Below the pieces are notes generated by a model. It was given only the letters and a program-made list of their open reading frames with translations, was not told the DNA's origin and ran no database searches. A DNA stretch of 64,000 nucleotides from Actinomadura nitritigenes (GTDB lineage Bacteria > Actinomycetota > Actinomycetes > Streptosporangiales > Streptosporangiaceae), in assembly GCF_017573545.1 (NCBI RefSeq), contig NZ_JAGEOK010000019.1, positions 1 to 64,000 of the forward strand, written 5' to 3'. Shown one piece after another: positions 49,677-59,088 of the stretch. Positions within the stretch are counted from its first letter, which is position 1, and the number at the start of each line of letters is the position of its first letter. The position numbers and the translations under genes were made by a program.

Positions 49677-52600
49677 ATGGCCCTTGACGACGGGCACGAC
49701 CCGCCTTCGCGGGACGACGCCGCGGGCGCCTCGCCCAGCGGGCCTGCCTCGCCGCGCTTCTCGGGCTGGGAGTTCTGGATCGACCGTGGCGGCACGTTCA
49801 CCGACGTGGTCGCCAGGCGGCCGGACGGTGCCCTCCTCACGCACAAGCTCCTCTCGCAGGCCAGGGAGCGCTATCAGGACGCGGCGCTCGCCGGGATCAG
49901 GCACCTGCTCGGGGTGGCGCCCGGCGGGCCGATCCCGACGGAGCGGATCGCGGGCGTGCGGCTCGGGACGACGGTGGCGACGAACGCCCTGCTCGAACGC
50001 AGGGGCGAGCCGACGGTACTGGTCATCACCGAGGGTTTCCGCGACGCGCTGCGGATCGCGTACCAGAACCGCCCGCACATCTTCGCGAGGGAGATCGTGC
50101 TGCCCGAGCTGCTGTACGCACGGGTGATCGAGGTGAAGGAGCGCGTCGACGCGCACGGGCGGGTCGTCGTCCCGCTGGACGAGGACGCAGTCGAACGCGA
50201 CCTCCGCGCGGCCTACGAGGAGGGACTGCGTTCGGTCGCGATCGTGTGCGTGCACGGCTACCGCCACGCCGCGCACGAGATCGCCATCGGGGAGATCGCA
50301 CGCCGGACCGGTTTCACCCAGGTCTCGGAGTCGCATGCGACGAGCCCGCTGATGAAGCTGGTCTCGCGCGGCGACACCACCGTCGTCGACGCCTACCTCT
50401 CGCCGATCCTGGGCCGGTACGTCGACCGGGTGTCCGAGGAGCTGGACGGCGTGCCGTTGATGTTCATGCAGTCCAACGGCGGGCTCACCGACGCCCGGGG
50501 GTTCCGCGGCAAGGACTCGATCCTGTCCGGGCCGGCGGGCGGCATCGTCGGAATGGCGCGCACGTCGGCCGCCGCGGGCTTCCAGCGGGTCATCGGCTTC
50601 GACATGGGCGGGACCTCCACCGACGTCTCGCACTACGCGGGCGAGTTCGAGCGCCAGTACGAGACGCAGGTGGCGGGAGTGCGGATGCGGGCGCCGATGC
50701 TGAGCATCCGCACGGTCGCGGCCGGCGGCGGGTCGGTGCTGCACTTCGACGGCGGCCGGTACCGGGTGGGCCCCGACTCCGCGGGCGCCGATCCCGGTCC
50801 GGCCTGCTACCGCCGCGGCGGCCCGCTCACCCTGACCGACGCGAACGTGATGCTCGGGCGGATCCGGCCCGAGCACTTCCCGCACGTCTTCGGCCCGGCG
50901 GGTGACCGGCCCATCGACGCCGAGGTCGTCCGGGACCGCTTCGCCGCCCTGGCGGCCGAGATCGGCGACGGCCGCCCGCCCGAGGACGTCGCGGCCGGGT
51001 TCCTGGAGATCGCGGTGACCAACATGGCCAACGCGATCAAGAAGATCTCCGTGCAACGCGGCTACGACGTCACCGGATATGTGCTGGCCACCTTCGGCGG
51101 CGCCGGCGGCCAGCATGCCTGCGCGGTCGCCGACGCCCTCGGCATGCGGCAGGTGCTCGTCCATCCGCTGGCCGGGGTGCTGTCGGCGTACGGGATGGGG
51201 CTGGCCGACGTCACCGCCATGCGGGAGTCCGCGGTGGAGGCCCCGCTGAGCGAGGACCTGCTGCCCGAGCTGAGCGCGATCCTGGGGAGGCTGGAGCGCG
51301 ACGCGCGCGATGAGCTGCGGGACGAGGGGATGGGGGCGAAGCGCGTCCTGCGCCGCGCTCACCTGCGCTACGCCGGCACCGACACGGCCCTGCTGGTCCG
51401 GATCGGCACCGTGGAGTCGATGGTCGCCGAGTTCGAGGAGACCTACCGGCGCCGGTTCGCCTTCCTCATGCGGGACAAGCAGATCGTCGTGGAGGCCGTG
51501 TCGATCGAGGCCGTCGGCGACCTGGACCGGGCGGCGGAGGCGCCGCTCCCGGGCGGCGGCCGAGGGCCCGCCGAGCCGGTGAGCGTCCGGGCGTACGCCG
51601 GCGGCGCCTGGCGGGAGGTCGCCCTGTACCAGCGGGGGGACCTGCGGCCCGGGGACACCGTCCCGGGCCCGGCGATCATCGCGGAGGCCAACGGGACGAC
51701 CGTGGTCGACGAGGGCTGGAGCGCGAGGGTGAACGAGCTCGGCCACCTGCTGCTCGCCCGGGTGGCGCCGAGGCCCGGGGGACGCGCGGTCGGCACCGCC
51801 GCCGACCCGGTCATGCTGGAGATCTTCAACAGCCTCTTCATGTCCATCGCCGAGCAGATGGGCGTCCGGCTGCGGAGCACGGCGCACTCGGTCAACATCA
51901 AGGAGCGCCTGGACTTCTCCTGCGCGATCTTCGACGCGGACGGCGACCTCATCGCCAACGCGCCGCACATCCCCGTGCACCTCGGCTCGATGGGGGCCTC
52001 CATCAAGGAGCTGATCAGGCGGCGGATGCCCGCCGGGGGGATGCGGCGGGGCGAGGTCTACGTGCTCAACGACCCCTACCATGGCGGGACGCATCTGCCC
52101 GACGTCACCGTCGTCACCCCCGTCTTCGCCGGGGACGTGGATTCCGCGCCGGGCGAGGGCGGCGGCCTCTCCTTCCTCGTCGCGTCCAGGGGGCACCACG
52201 CCGAGATCGGCGGCATCACCCCGGGGTCCATGCCGGCCTTCAGCAGGAGGGTGGAGGAGGAGGGCGTCCTGATCGACAACTGGCTCCTCGTCGAGGGCGG
52301 CAGGATGCGGGAGGCCGAGACGATCGAGCTGCTCAGCTCGGCGGTCCATCCGTCCCGCAACCCGCTCGACAACGTCGCCGACCTGCGCGCCCAGGTCGCC
52401 GCCAACGAGAAGGGCGTGCGGGAGCTGCGCGACATGGTCCGGAGTTTCGGCCTGGACGTCGTGCACGCCTACATGGGTCACGTCAAGGACAACGCGGAGG
52501 AGTCGGTCCGTCGGGTGATCAGCGCGCTGCACGACGGTTCGTACGCCTACGAGCTCGACAGCGGCGCGGTGATCAGAGTCGCGATCCGCATCGACCGCCG

Positions 52601-53357
52601 TGCCAGGACGGCCGACATCGACTTCACCGGCACCTCCCCCCAGTCGGACGGCAACTTCAACGCGCCGTCGTCGGTGGCGATGGCGGCCGTGCTGTACGTG
52701 TTCCGCACGCTGGTGGCCGAGGACATCCCGCTGAACGCCGGCTGCCTGACGCCGATCCACGTCACGATCCCCCCGGGCACGATGCTGTCGCCGGAGTACC
52801 CGGCGGCCGTGGCCGCGGGCAACGTCGAGACCTCGCAGGCCGTGACCGGTGCGCTGTACGGTGCGCTGCGGGTGATGGCGGAGGGCTCGGGCACGATGAA
52901 CAACGTCACCTTCGGCAATGAGCGCCACCAGTACTACGAGACGGTGGCCAGTGGCTCCGGTGCCGGGAGCGGCTTCAACGGCGCCGACGTCGTCCAGACC
53001 CACATGACCAACTCCCGGCTCACCGACCCCGAAGTGCTGGAGTGGCGCTACCCGGTGCTGCTCGAAGGCCACGAGATCCGCCGCGGCAGCGGTGGGGCGG
53101 GACGCCGGCGCGGGGGCGACGGAGCCCGGCGGCGCATCCGCTTCCTGGAACCGATGACGGTGACCACGCTGAGCAGCCACCGGCGCGTCCCGCCGTACGG
53201 CATGGCGGGCGGCGCTCCGGGCGCGCTGGGCCGGCAGTGGGTGGAGCGCGCCGACGGCACCGTGACGCCGATGAAGGGCTGCGACTCGCTGCACGTCGGC
53301 GCCGGCGACGTCTTCGTCATCGAGACACCGGGCGGCGGCGGCTACGGTGCGGAGTGA
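49677..53357 (+). CDS. Fused HyuA-HyuB hydantoinase/5-oxoprolinase
   Basis: A 1226-residue ATP-dependent amidohydrolase. The HyuA half (about 1-690) opens FWIDRGGTFTDVVARRPDG and has FDMGGTSTDVSHYAG and TFGGAGGQHACAVADALG. The HyuB half (about 700-1226) begins DPVMLEIFNSLFMSIAEQMG, contains AHSVNIKERLDFSCAIFD and HVPVHLGSMG-like HIPVHLGSMGASIKELI, and ends with GGGGYG. The fusion and size match eukaryotic and bacterial 5-oxoprolinases (about 1250-1290), so 5-oxoproline to glutamate is the best guess; other hydantoins are possible. Confidence 0.9.
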   Translation: MALDDGHDPPSRDDAAGASPSGPASPRFSGWEFWIDRGGTFTDVVARRPDGALLTHKLLSQARERYQDAALAGIRHLLGVAPGGPIPTERIAGVRLGTTVATNALLERRGEPTVLVITEGFRDALRIAYQNRPHIFAREIVLPELLYARVIEVKERVDAHGRVVVPLDEDAVERDLRAAYEEGLRSVAIVCVHGYRHAAHEIAIGEIARRTGFTQVSESHATSPLMKLVSRGDTTVVDAYLSPILGRYVDRVSEELDGVPLMFMQSNGGLTDARGFRGKDSILSGPAGGIVGMARTSAAAGFQRVIGFDMGGTSTDVSHYAGEFERQYETQVAGVRMRAPMLSIRTVAAGGGSVLHFDGGRYRVGPDSAGADPGPACYRRGGPLTLTDANVMLGRIRPEHFPHVFGPAGDRPIDAEVVRDRFAALAAEIGDGRPPEDVAAGFLEIAVTNMANAIKKISVQRGYDVTGYVLATFGGAGGQHACAVADALGMRQVLVHPLAGVLSAYGMGLADVTAMRESAVEAPLSEDLLPELSAILGRLERDARDELRDEGMGAKRVLRRAHLRYAGTDTALLVRIGTVESMVAEFEETYRRRFAFLMRDKQIVVEAVSIEAVGDLDRAAEAPLPGGGRGPAEPVSVRAYAGGAWREVALYQRGDLRPGDTVPGPAIIAEANGTTVVDEGWSARVNELGHLLLARVAPRPGGRAVGTAADPVMLEIFNSLFMSIAEQMGVRLRSTAHSVNIKERLDFSCAIFDADGDLIANAPHIPVHLGSMGASIKELIRRRMPAGGMRRGEVYVLNDPYHGGTHLPDVTVVTPVFAGDVDSAPGEGGGLSFLVASRGHHAEIGGITPGSMPAFSRRVEEEGVLIDNWLLVEGGRMREAETIELLSSAVHPSRNPLDNVADLRAQVAANEKGVRELRDMVRSFGLDVVHAYMGHVKDNAEESVRRVISALHDGSYAYELDSGAVIRVAIRIDRRARTADIDFTGTSPQSDGNFNAPSSVAMAAVLYVFRTLVAEDIPLNAGCLTPIHVTIPPGTMLSPEYPAAVAAGNVETSQAVTGALYGALRVMAEGSGTMNNVTFGNERHQYYETVASGSGAGSGFNGADVVQTHMTNSRLTDPEVLEWRYPVLLEGHEIRRGSGGAGRRRGGDGARRRIRFLEPMTVTTLSSHRRVPPYGMAGGAPGALGRQWVERADGTVTPMKGCDSLHVGAGDVFVIETPGGGGYGAE

Positions 53358-53384
53358 GCGGCCGCACGCCCGTCTCGACGCGTC

Positions 53385-54593
53385 CTAGGGGCCCGCGAGC
53401 TGCTCGGCGGAGGCCGGGGCGCCCGGGAGGGGGCCGTCCAGCATGGGGACCTTCGGTCCGAGGCTGCGGACGGTCGTCGTCGTGCGGTCGAGCGCCGCGC
53501 GGTACCGGGCGCGGGTCGAGGCGGGAAGGTCGCCACGGGCGAGCGCACGGGGCAGGTCGACGAGCCGGATCGGCGGGCCCGCTTCCACGAGGGTCGGGAC
53601 GAACGACGGCGCGGCACGCCAGCGGCCCGCCGCGTCGCGCGTCAGCTGGAACCGGGCGACCAGGCCCTCGTGGGTGTCCTCGCTGTTGGCGACCGGATTG
53701 GCGACCTGGTTGCCCATGCCGTACACGACCCACTTACCGTTGATCCGGTCGAACGGCTGCACGACGTGCACGTGATCGCCGATGATCAGATCGACGTCGG
53801 GTGAGGCGAGCAGGCGGCGGGCCAGCGCCCGCTGCTCGTCCGTGGGCGCGTGCCGGTACTCCTCGCCCCAGTGCAGGCTGACGATGACGATCTCGGCGCC
53901 GTTCGCTCTCGCGCGGGCGGCGGCGTGCAGGATCGCGGGCGCGTCCAGCCCGGAATTGACCAGCCACGGCCGGCCCCGCGGGATCGGAATGCCGTTGGTG
54001 CCGTAGGTGTAGGAGAGCTGCGCGACCTTCACACCCCGCACGTCGAGCAGATCGGTGCGGTCGGCCTCGGCGGGGCCGCGCGCCGATCCGGTGTGCCGGA
54101 CGCCCGCGGCGTCCAGGGCGCCGAGCGTCCGCCGCACCCCGGCGTCGCCCTGGTCGATGGTGTGGTTGGACGCGGTGGAGCAGGTGTCGTAGCCGAGGTC
54201 GCGGATGGCGTCGACGATCTGCGGCGGGGAGTTGAACGTGGGATAGCCCTGGAACGGGCCGCGGCGCGTGGCCACCGGTGTCTCCAGGTGGCAGATGCCG
54301 ATGTCGGCGGTGTCGATGAGGGGGCGCAGCTGCCTCAGCATGGGGAGGAAGTCCCAGCCGCGGTGGCCGCTCGTCGCGGCGTCCTCGGCCGCCTGCGTGA
54401 TGAGCGGCTGGTGCAGAAGGAAGTCGCCGGTGGCCGCCACCGTGACGGTGGCGGGCCCCCTGGGCGCGGCCGCACGCCGATGGGACGGAGCATGGCGCAC
54501 GTCGGCCGTGCACCCCGCCACGAGCGCGGTGAGCGCCGCGGCCAGCAGGAACGCCGTTGTCCGGGAAGTCCTCTTCAGCAAATAACTCGTCAC
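53385..54593 (-). CDS. CapA-family lipoprotein (metallophosphatase fold)
   Basis: 402 residues. Lipoprotein signal with lipobox LVAGC at about residues 24-28, then a PGA_cap/CapA domain: VAATGDFLLHQPLI, ICHLETPVATRRGPFQGYPTF, STASNHTIDQGDAGVRRTL, IVSLHWGEEYRHAPT and IIGDHVHVVQPFDRINGKW, carrying the metal-binding Asp, Asn and His residues. Such proteins act at the cell surface, some in polyglutamate or polysaccharide handling. No cap genes are adjacent. The start is GTG 54593. Confidence 0.88.
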   Translation of the reverse strand: MTSYLLKRTSRTTAFLLAAALTALVAGCTADVRHAPSHRRAAAPRGPATVTVAATGDFLLHQPLITQAAEDAATSGHRGWDFLPMLRQLRPLIDTADIGICHLETPVATRRGPFQGYPTFNSPPQIVDAIRDLGYDTCSTASNHTIDQGDAGVRRTLGALDAAGVRHTGSARGPAEADRTDLLDVRGVKVAQLSYTYGTNGIPIPRGRPWLVNSGLDAPAILHAAARARANGAEIVIVSLHWGEEYRHAPTDEQRALARRLLASPDVDLIIGDHVHVVQPFDRINGKWVVYGMGNQVANPVANSEDTHEGLVARFQLTRDAAGRWRAAPSFVPTLVEAGPPIRLVDLPRALARGDLPASTRARYRAALDRTTTTVRSLGPKVPMLDGPLPGAPASAEQLAGP

Positions 54594-54962
54594 ACGGGCC
54601 GTCGTTCCTGAAATGAGTGCGAGCAACCGGCTAATGCTCAATAATGTGGTGCTTTTGGTCTTTGGCCGATGGTGGAGAGAAGTTCCCTTTGCGGCTCTCT
54701 CATGGCACAGTCCGGCAAATCGGGGAAAATCACTAATTGGGGACGACTGAAAGAGGAGCCGAGGGTGAGCGAAGCCCATGCCGGGGGGGAAATCGCGCGC
54801 ATGACGCGAGAGGTCCGGGAGCCGATCGGGCCGTTCGCGCACCTGGACGAACTGCTCCACTCGGCCCTGCCCCGGCTGGCCGACCCGAGCCGTAGAAGCG
54901 CTCCATGAGCAGCGAGGTGGGCAGGTCGTTGACCGCCCAGAGAGCGCCGACCTTGGGCAGTG
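54594..54962. other. Intergenic region, nothing supported
   Basis: About 370 bases with a locally AT-richer stretch (54630-54740) that could hold the capA-like promoter. Open frames on both strands are short and their codon use is not coding-like. On the minus strand a protein-like fragment (AVNDLPTSLLMERFYGSG) hints at decayed coding sequence, unassigned. Confidence 0.4.
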
Positions 54963-55028
54963 CTAAGCGACGGCGCCCAGTGCGAACGTGACAACGTCGT
55001 TGCGGGTCATAGCGTTGTTGACGCTCAT
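54963..55028 (-). CDS. Possible 21-residue ORF coupled to the MocR gene
   Basis: ATG at 55028 overlaps the stop of the regulator gene as ATGA and gives MSVNNAMTRNDVVTFALGAV plus a final Ala. The overlap is the only support. It may be chance or the start of a decayed gene, since protein-like sequence in other frames follows. Confidence 0.22.
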   Translation of the reverse strand: MSVNNAMTRNDVVTFALGAVA

Positions 55029-56416
55029 GCAACAGGCGCGGGGGTATGGGTTCCGGTCGCTCCTTGGGTGAGCGCCTGTTCCGCCTGTGCGAGTCTGCGG
55101 ATCGCCTGGGTGAGTTGGTCCGCAGGGAGCGTGTACGGCAGGCGGATGTTGCGTTCGAACGCGCCTCCGACACCGAATCGAGGTCCGGCCGCGATCGCCA
55201 CTCCGTGGTCAGGGGCGATGGCTGCCAGGCGCGAGCTGATGGGTTCGGGGAATGTAGCCCACAGCGTCATGCCACCGGCCGGCTGTGGTGCGTGGACATG
55301 AGGCAGGTGCTCGGTGAGTGCTCGCCTCAGCGCTTCTCGCTGTTCTCTCAGCTGATGGAGCGTCTTGTGCCGCCGGGTCCGACGTTCGTTGAGCAGGACG
55401 GCGGTGGCGAGCTGTTCGACTACGGGGGTGCCGAGGTCCGTGGCGGGGCGAGCCTGTTCGACGCGTTCCAGAAGGGAGGGGGTCGCGCGAATCCAGCCGA
55501 TGCGGAGGCCGCCCCAGATGCTCTTGGAGACTGAGCCGATACTGATGGCGGTGGGCATGTGGACCGCGAAGGGCTCCGGGCTCGCTCCGTCCAGAGCGAG
55601 ATCGCTCATGGTCTCGTCGACGACGGTGAGGCAGGGCAGTCGGAGGTCGCGGCGCACGCCCGCGGCCATGCTCATCCCGGTCGGGTTGTGGAAGTCGGGT
55701 ATCAGGTAGGCGAGATGCGCGGCGCGCGCCGCTTCACGGAGCTGCGCGGTGTCCCAGCCGGAAGGGGTCAAGGCGACGGGCAACAGCCGGGCGCGAACCT
55801 CCAGGAACGTCTTGATCGCGTGCGGGTAGGTCGGATGGTCGATCACGATCCTGTCGCGTGGCGACAGGATCATTCGCGCCAGAACGGCCAGTGCGTGCTG
55901 GGCGCCGTTGGTGATCATGATGTGGTCGGGTCGGGTGGGCAGTCCTCGCCCCCGGTACCAGTGGGCGACCGCTTCGCGCAGCTCTGTGGTGCCGTAGCGG
56001 TCGTAGCCGTGCCGCTCGAAGTGCCGGGGCAGCTGTTCGAGAGCGGTCGCGAACGCGGCGTGGAGGATCTCGACCGGTGCCGGCGGAGCGGCCAAGGACA
56101 GGTCGATGGTCGCCGAGCCTGCGTCGTTCCGCCGTTCGGCCGGCGTGTCATCGGGCAGCCGCACGGTCGCTCTGGCGCGTGACCGGGTTGCGAGGTAACC
56201 GTGATCGACCAGGGTGCGGTACGCGGTGCCGACGGTGGTTCTGCTGGTGCCGAGCGTGTTGGCCAGGTCCCGCTCGCTCGGCATGGCCGCGCCCAGGGAG
56301 AGGCGTCCGTCCAGGACCAGCAGCCGGAGCCGGTCGGACAGGCGTTGGTGCGCCGGCCCGGGGCCCTCCTGCCAGTCGCCCACCATGCCGGCCACCGTGT
56401 GCGAACTGACCTTCAC
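55025..56416 (-). CDS. MocR-family (GntR-aminotransferase) transcription regulator
   Basis: 463 residues. An N-terminal GntR winged helix (about 20-85, AMPSERDLANTLGTSRTTVG) is followed by a type I aminotransferase domain with ITNGAQHALAVLARMILS, YLIPDFHNPTGMSM and the PLP lysine Lys298 in SIGSVSKSIWGG. It is divergent from a YczE-type membrane gene, a pairing known for a MocR subgroup. The 60-bp intergenic region has an inverted repeat suited to be its operator. Start GTG 56416 has no clear ribosome binding site; a downstream GTG or ATG is possible. Confidence 0.88.
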   Translation of the reverse strand: MKVSSHTVAGMVGDWQEGPGPAHQRLSDRLRLLVLDGRLSLGAAMPSERDLANTLGTSRTTVGTAYRTLVDHGYLATRSRARATVRLPDDTPAERRNDAGSATIDLSLAAPPAPVEILHAAFATALEQLPRHFERHGYDRYGTTELREAVAHWYRGRGLPTRPDHIMITNGAQHALAVLARMILSPRDRIVIDHPTYPHAIKTFLEVRARLLPVALTPSGWDTAQLREAARAAHLAYLIPDFHNPTGMSMAAGVRRDLRLPCLTVVDETMSDLALDGASPEPFAVHMPTAISIGSVSKSIWGGLRIGWIRATPSLLERVEQARPATDLGTPVVEQLATAVLLNERRTRRHKTLHQLREQREALRRALTEHLPHVHAPQPAGGMTLWATFPEPISSRLAAIAPDHGVAIAAGPRFGVGGAFERNIRLPYTLPADQLTQAIRRLAQAEQALTQGATGTHTPAPVA

Positions 56417-56432
56417 CGGACCAGCGTAACGA

Positions 56433-56459
56433 ATCTGGCTATGGAATCCAGGGCCAGAT
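56433..56459. promoter_or_regulatory. Candidate operator between the MocR and YczE genes
   Basis: ATCTGGC at 56433-56439 and GCCAGAT at 56453-56459 form a perfect 7-bp inverted repeat with an inner TGGAATCCA palindrome at 56442-56450. It sits in the short divergent spacer, where a MocR protein would control both genes. Confidence 0.5.
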
Positions 56460-56477
56460 CGTCTGCAAGGTTGCCCC

Positions 56478-57188
56478 ATGGCACCTCTTGCTACTCCTGA
56501 ACGCTTCTCCGAGCCGCCTCCTTGCGACCGACCCGTGCTGCTGCGCATGAGCGCCGCCGCCCAAGTTCGGGCGGGCCGAAAGACCCGCCGAATCCTCCAG
56601 CTCCTGGCCGGTCTGGCGGGGTACGGGGCCGCCGTGATGATGCTGGTCCGGTCCGGGCTTGGAGCTGCGAGCTGGAACGTGCTCACGGAGGGGACGGCCG
56701 ACGCGCTGGGCGTTTCGTTCGGTTGGGCGACGAACCTGATCTCCGTCCTTGTGCTCCTCGCATGGATCCCGATGCGGGAGCTACCCGGACTCGGCACACT
56801 TCTCAACGTGGCCATCGTCGGATTCGCCGCGGATGCCACCGCGGCCGTGCTCCCCGAGCCGCAGGGGATGCTCGGCCAGAGCGGGTACCTCCTGCTCGGC
56901 CTGGTCGCACTGGCGTTCTTCGATGCGCTCTACCTCGGCGCACAGTTCGGGTCGGGCCCACGCGACGGCATCATGACCGGACTTGTGCGGCTCACCCGTC
57001 TGCCCGTCGCCGCCGTCCGCACCGGAATCGAAGTCGTGGTCGCCGGCATCGGCTGGCTGCTGGGAGGGACCGTCGGGGCGGGAACCGTGCTCATCGCGCT
57101 GTGCATGGGGCCTCTCGTGGGCTTCTTCTTGCCACGAACAGCCGTACGCCTGCCTTCCACTTCTCCATGCGAACGACGCGAATCGTGA
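56478..57188 (+). CDS. YczE/YitT-like membrane protein
   Basis: 236 residues with about five hydrophobic helices. Motifs typical of YczE are LVRSGLGAASWNVLTEGTAD, GWATNLISVLVLLAWIPM and LGAQFGSGPRDGIMTGLVRL. Function is unknown; it is probably a transporter. The true start could be the internal ATG at 56547 (MSAAAQVRAG). It is regulated with, or by, the divergent MocR gene. Confidence 0.8.
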   Translation: MAPLATPERFSEPPPCDRPVLLRMSAAAQVRAGRKTRRILQLLAGLAGYGAAVMMLVRSGLGAASWNVLTEGTADALGVSFGWATNLISVLVLLAWIPMRELPGLGTLLNVAIVGFAADATAAVLPEPQGMLGQSGYLLLGLVALAFFDALYLGAQFGSGPRDGIMTGLVRLTRLPVAAVRTGIEVVVAGIGWLLGGTVGAGTVLIALCMGPLVGFFLPRTAVRLPSTSPCERRES

Positions 57189-57205
57189 TCGCGGGTACGT
57201 CCGCG

Positions 57206-57406
57206 CTTCATCGGAACGCCCCACTTCTGGTTGAAGGGCGACGCCGACTGGCAGCGCGCAGCAAGACGCGTCCCTTCGCCCATGTGGCCGGGGAGATGGG
57301 CATGTCCAGGGCGTGTGCGCCGAAGTGGGTGAATCGCCACCGCCGTCACGGCGAACTGCCCTCGATCACCCCAGCACCTCGCCGACTGAACCGGGTTGCA
57401 ACTTGA
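57206..57406 (+). pseudogene. IS481-family transposase fragment (N-terminal)
   Basis: A stretch reading HRNAPLLVEGRRRLAARSKT, then FAHVAGEMGMSRACAPKWVN and RHRRHGEL, corresponds to the helix-turn-helix start of IS481-type transposases (HRNAxLTxxGR ... VAxExGxSxxTxxKWxxR). The start codon region, the rest of the helix-turn-helix and the DDE domain are missing. No terminal repeats were found, so this is an old remnant. Confidence 0.6.
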
Positions 57407-57515
57407 TCCGGAACCGCCTGGGTTTCCACCGCAAGGTGGAGGTTTCGTCGGGGCCCTTAGCGAAGGAAGACGGGGAGGAATGAGCGGCTGCACTGCTCGC
57501 TCGACGTCCTGGCGT

Positions 57516-58064
57516 CTACTCGGCGTCCTTGACGTCTTGCACGCCTGGCCTGCCCGCCAGTCTCTGACGCAGGGTCTTGATGGTGGCGGTGTCGCGGATC
57601 CGAGCCACGAACAATGCTGTGGGTTGGCTCGGGCGGATGCTGGGCGGAAGCTGCGTTGACGTCTTGGAGTGCTGAGGGGTCACGTACGCCACCGAGATGA
57701 CGCCAGGGTCGGGATCCAGAGTCTGCAGGATCTCCCGCATCTGTGTGGGGGTGACGTCGTCGTTCAAGAAGACCGCCACCAGCTTCTGCTGCCCTGCGGG
57801 CGAAGGTGTCGTGGGCGAGTTCGCTCCCCCTGGCCGGGACATCATCAAGGCAATGGCCACGGTGATCGCGCCGAGCCCCAGCAGTGTCCCGCCGGCAGCG
57901 AGGAACGCGATGAGCACCTTGTTGGGCCGCTTGGGCGGCATGGACGGCCCCAACGGACCGCTGGGGAGCGGTGGTCGGACGTGCATGGCCGCGCGACTGG
58001 AGGCGGGACCAGGGTCTTGCGCCGAGGGGGGCCGGTCGGCCGGGGAGGGGGGCCGGTCAGTCAT
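57516..58064 (-). CDS. Membrane protein with FtsX extracellular-domain-like region
   Basis: 182 residues: a Pro/Ser-rich cytosolic N-terminus (1-48), one transmembrane helix (VLIAFLAAGGTLLGLGAITV), a short linker, then KLVAVFLNDDVTPTQMREIL, PGVISVAYVTPQ and a final TIKTLRQRLAGRPGVQDVKD. The outer part resembles the extracellular loop of FtsX (VxVYLxDDVTxxQ ... PGVxxVxYVSK). The four-helix permease core is absent. It could bind a peptidoglycan hydrolase (inference). Confidence 0.6.
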   Translation of the reverse strand: MTDRPPSPADRPPSAQDPGPASSRAAMHVRPPLPSGPLGPSMPPKRPNKVLIAFLAAGGTLLGLGAITVAIALMMSRPGGANSPTTPSPAGQQKLVAVFLNDDVTPTQMREILQTLDPDPGVISVAYVTPQHSKTSTQLPPSIRPSQPTALFVARIRDTATIKTLRQRLAGRPGVQDVKDAE

Positions 58065-58222
58065 CTGTGAACCTCCAGTCGCCGCTCACAACGGTCATGC
58101 AGACACTAGCGTCTTTATGGCTCGTCTTCTGAGTGACCACGCGATCCATGGCGTGAGAGGACCCACGGCCTCCGGACTCGTCGGTGATGCTGCCGGTGAG
58201 TGAACCCGGAGCAGGCGCCGGA

Positions 58223-58993
58223 TCAGTACCTGTAGCCGGGCCAGTGCGGGTCGTCCCAGCGGGCCGGTCCGTTGAGGCCGATCAGACGGACACGGTGGAG
58301 CAGTGCTGGTGGAGCGCCGTGCTGCCGGAGCCGGTCCGAGGCGTGATCGACCAGCCATGCCACCAGTTCGGCGAGGGTCTGCGCCTCGGTCTCCTCAGAG
58401 CTCCAGGTGTCCCATGGCAGGCTGTCGCCCAGGAGGTCGTAGTCCCACTGTTCTACCGCTTGCACCAGATGTCGGTCGGCTGCCGGGGCGCGCGAGGTCT
58501 CCCAAGCGGTCAGCCATGGGGTGAGGGTGCCGGAGGCTTCGGCGACGCAGGCGAGGACGTCGTAGGCGGGTACGGCGGGTTCCGGCAGGGGCAAGGTGTG
58601 GTCCCACCAGGCGTCGAGGAACTCGGCGACCGCACTCGCTTGGCCCGCTGGCCATTCCTGCCACTGACCGCGGGCGAGGAACCGTCCAACGTCCTCGAAA
58701 CCGCGCTCAGACTCGATCAGGCCACCTACCAGGGCGGTCGCGAATTGCGGCAGGATCCGGCGGACCACGGACGCGTGGTCGTCCCATCCTGGAGCTTGCC
58801 AGGTGCGGCGCAGCAGGTCCGGATCGAGCGTCACATCGGGCATCTTCAACAGCGCGAGCTCTCTCGCGCTGCCCCAGTGACACTCACAGTTGTGCTCGTC
58901 AGGGGCGGCGACCATCCCGCGGAAGGTGACGGACAGGCCGTCCAACGCGGACGTGAGGCGCAGGCCGGCGCACGTCGGGTCAAGGCTCGTCAT
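58223..58993 (-). CDS. Hypothetical protein
   Basis: A 256-residue soluble protein, not recognised. It contains HNCECHWGSARELALLKMPD, WDDHASVVRRILPQFATALV and a Trp-rich C-terminal half (AVEQWDYDLLGDSLPWDTW). Codon use is typical of the genome and the frame is clean from ATG 58993, so it is likely a real gene. No membrane segment or signal peptide. Confidence 0.6.
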   Translation of the reverse strand: MTSLDPTCAGLRLTSALDGLSVTFRGMVAAPDEHNCECHWGSARELALLKMPDVTLDPDLLRRTWQAPGWDDHASVVRRILPQFATALVGGLIESERGFEDVGRFLARGQWQEWPAGQASAVAEFLDAWWDHTLPLPEPAVPAYDVLACVAEASGTLTPWLTAWETSRAPAADRHLVQAVEQWDYDLLGDSLPWDTWSSEETEAQTLAELVAWLVDHASDRLRQHGAPPALLHRVRLIGLNGPARWDDPHWPGYRY

Positions 58994-59088
58994 GGGCGAT
59001 CGCCTTCAAGGGCTCCGGGACGTTCCCGCCGACCGAAGATCGCAACCTTACCGGCTCTGATCCCCGGCTAGGGAGCGCGGAGCGCCCG

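Noticed and set aside
48657..53294. Minus-strand open frame of 1545 codons opposite the oxoprolinase gene
   Set aside because: Composition is typical antisense shadow (His/Asp/Arg/Gly-rich, no domains), while the opposite strand encodes a well-matched enzyme. Only the USP at its end is real.
53446..53459. GGGACCTTCGGTCC, a near-perfect box-like palindrome
   Set aside because: It lies inside the 3' coding part of the CapA-like gene, where it encodes part of SLGPKVPM, with no gene starting just downstream. Probably chance in a GC-rich genome, and a caution on motif frequency.
54669..54908. Plus-strand ORF of 79 codons
   Set aside because: No ribosome binding site, no recognisable protein pattern, and codon use unlike its neighbours.
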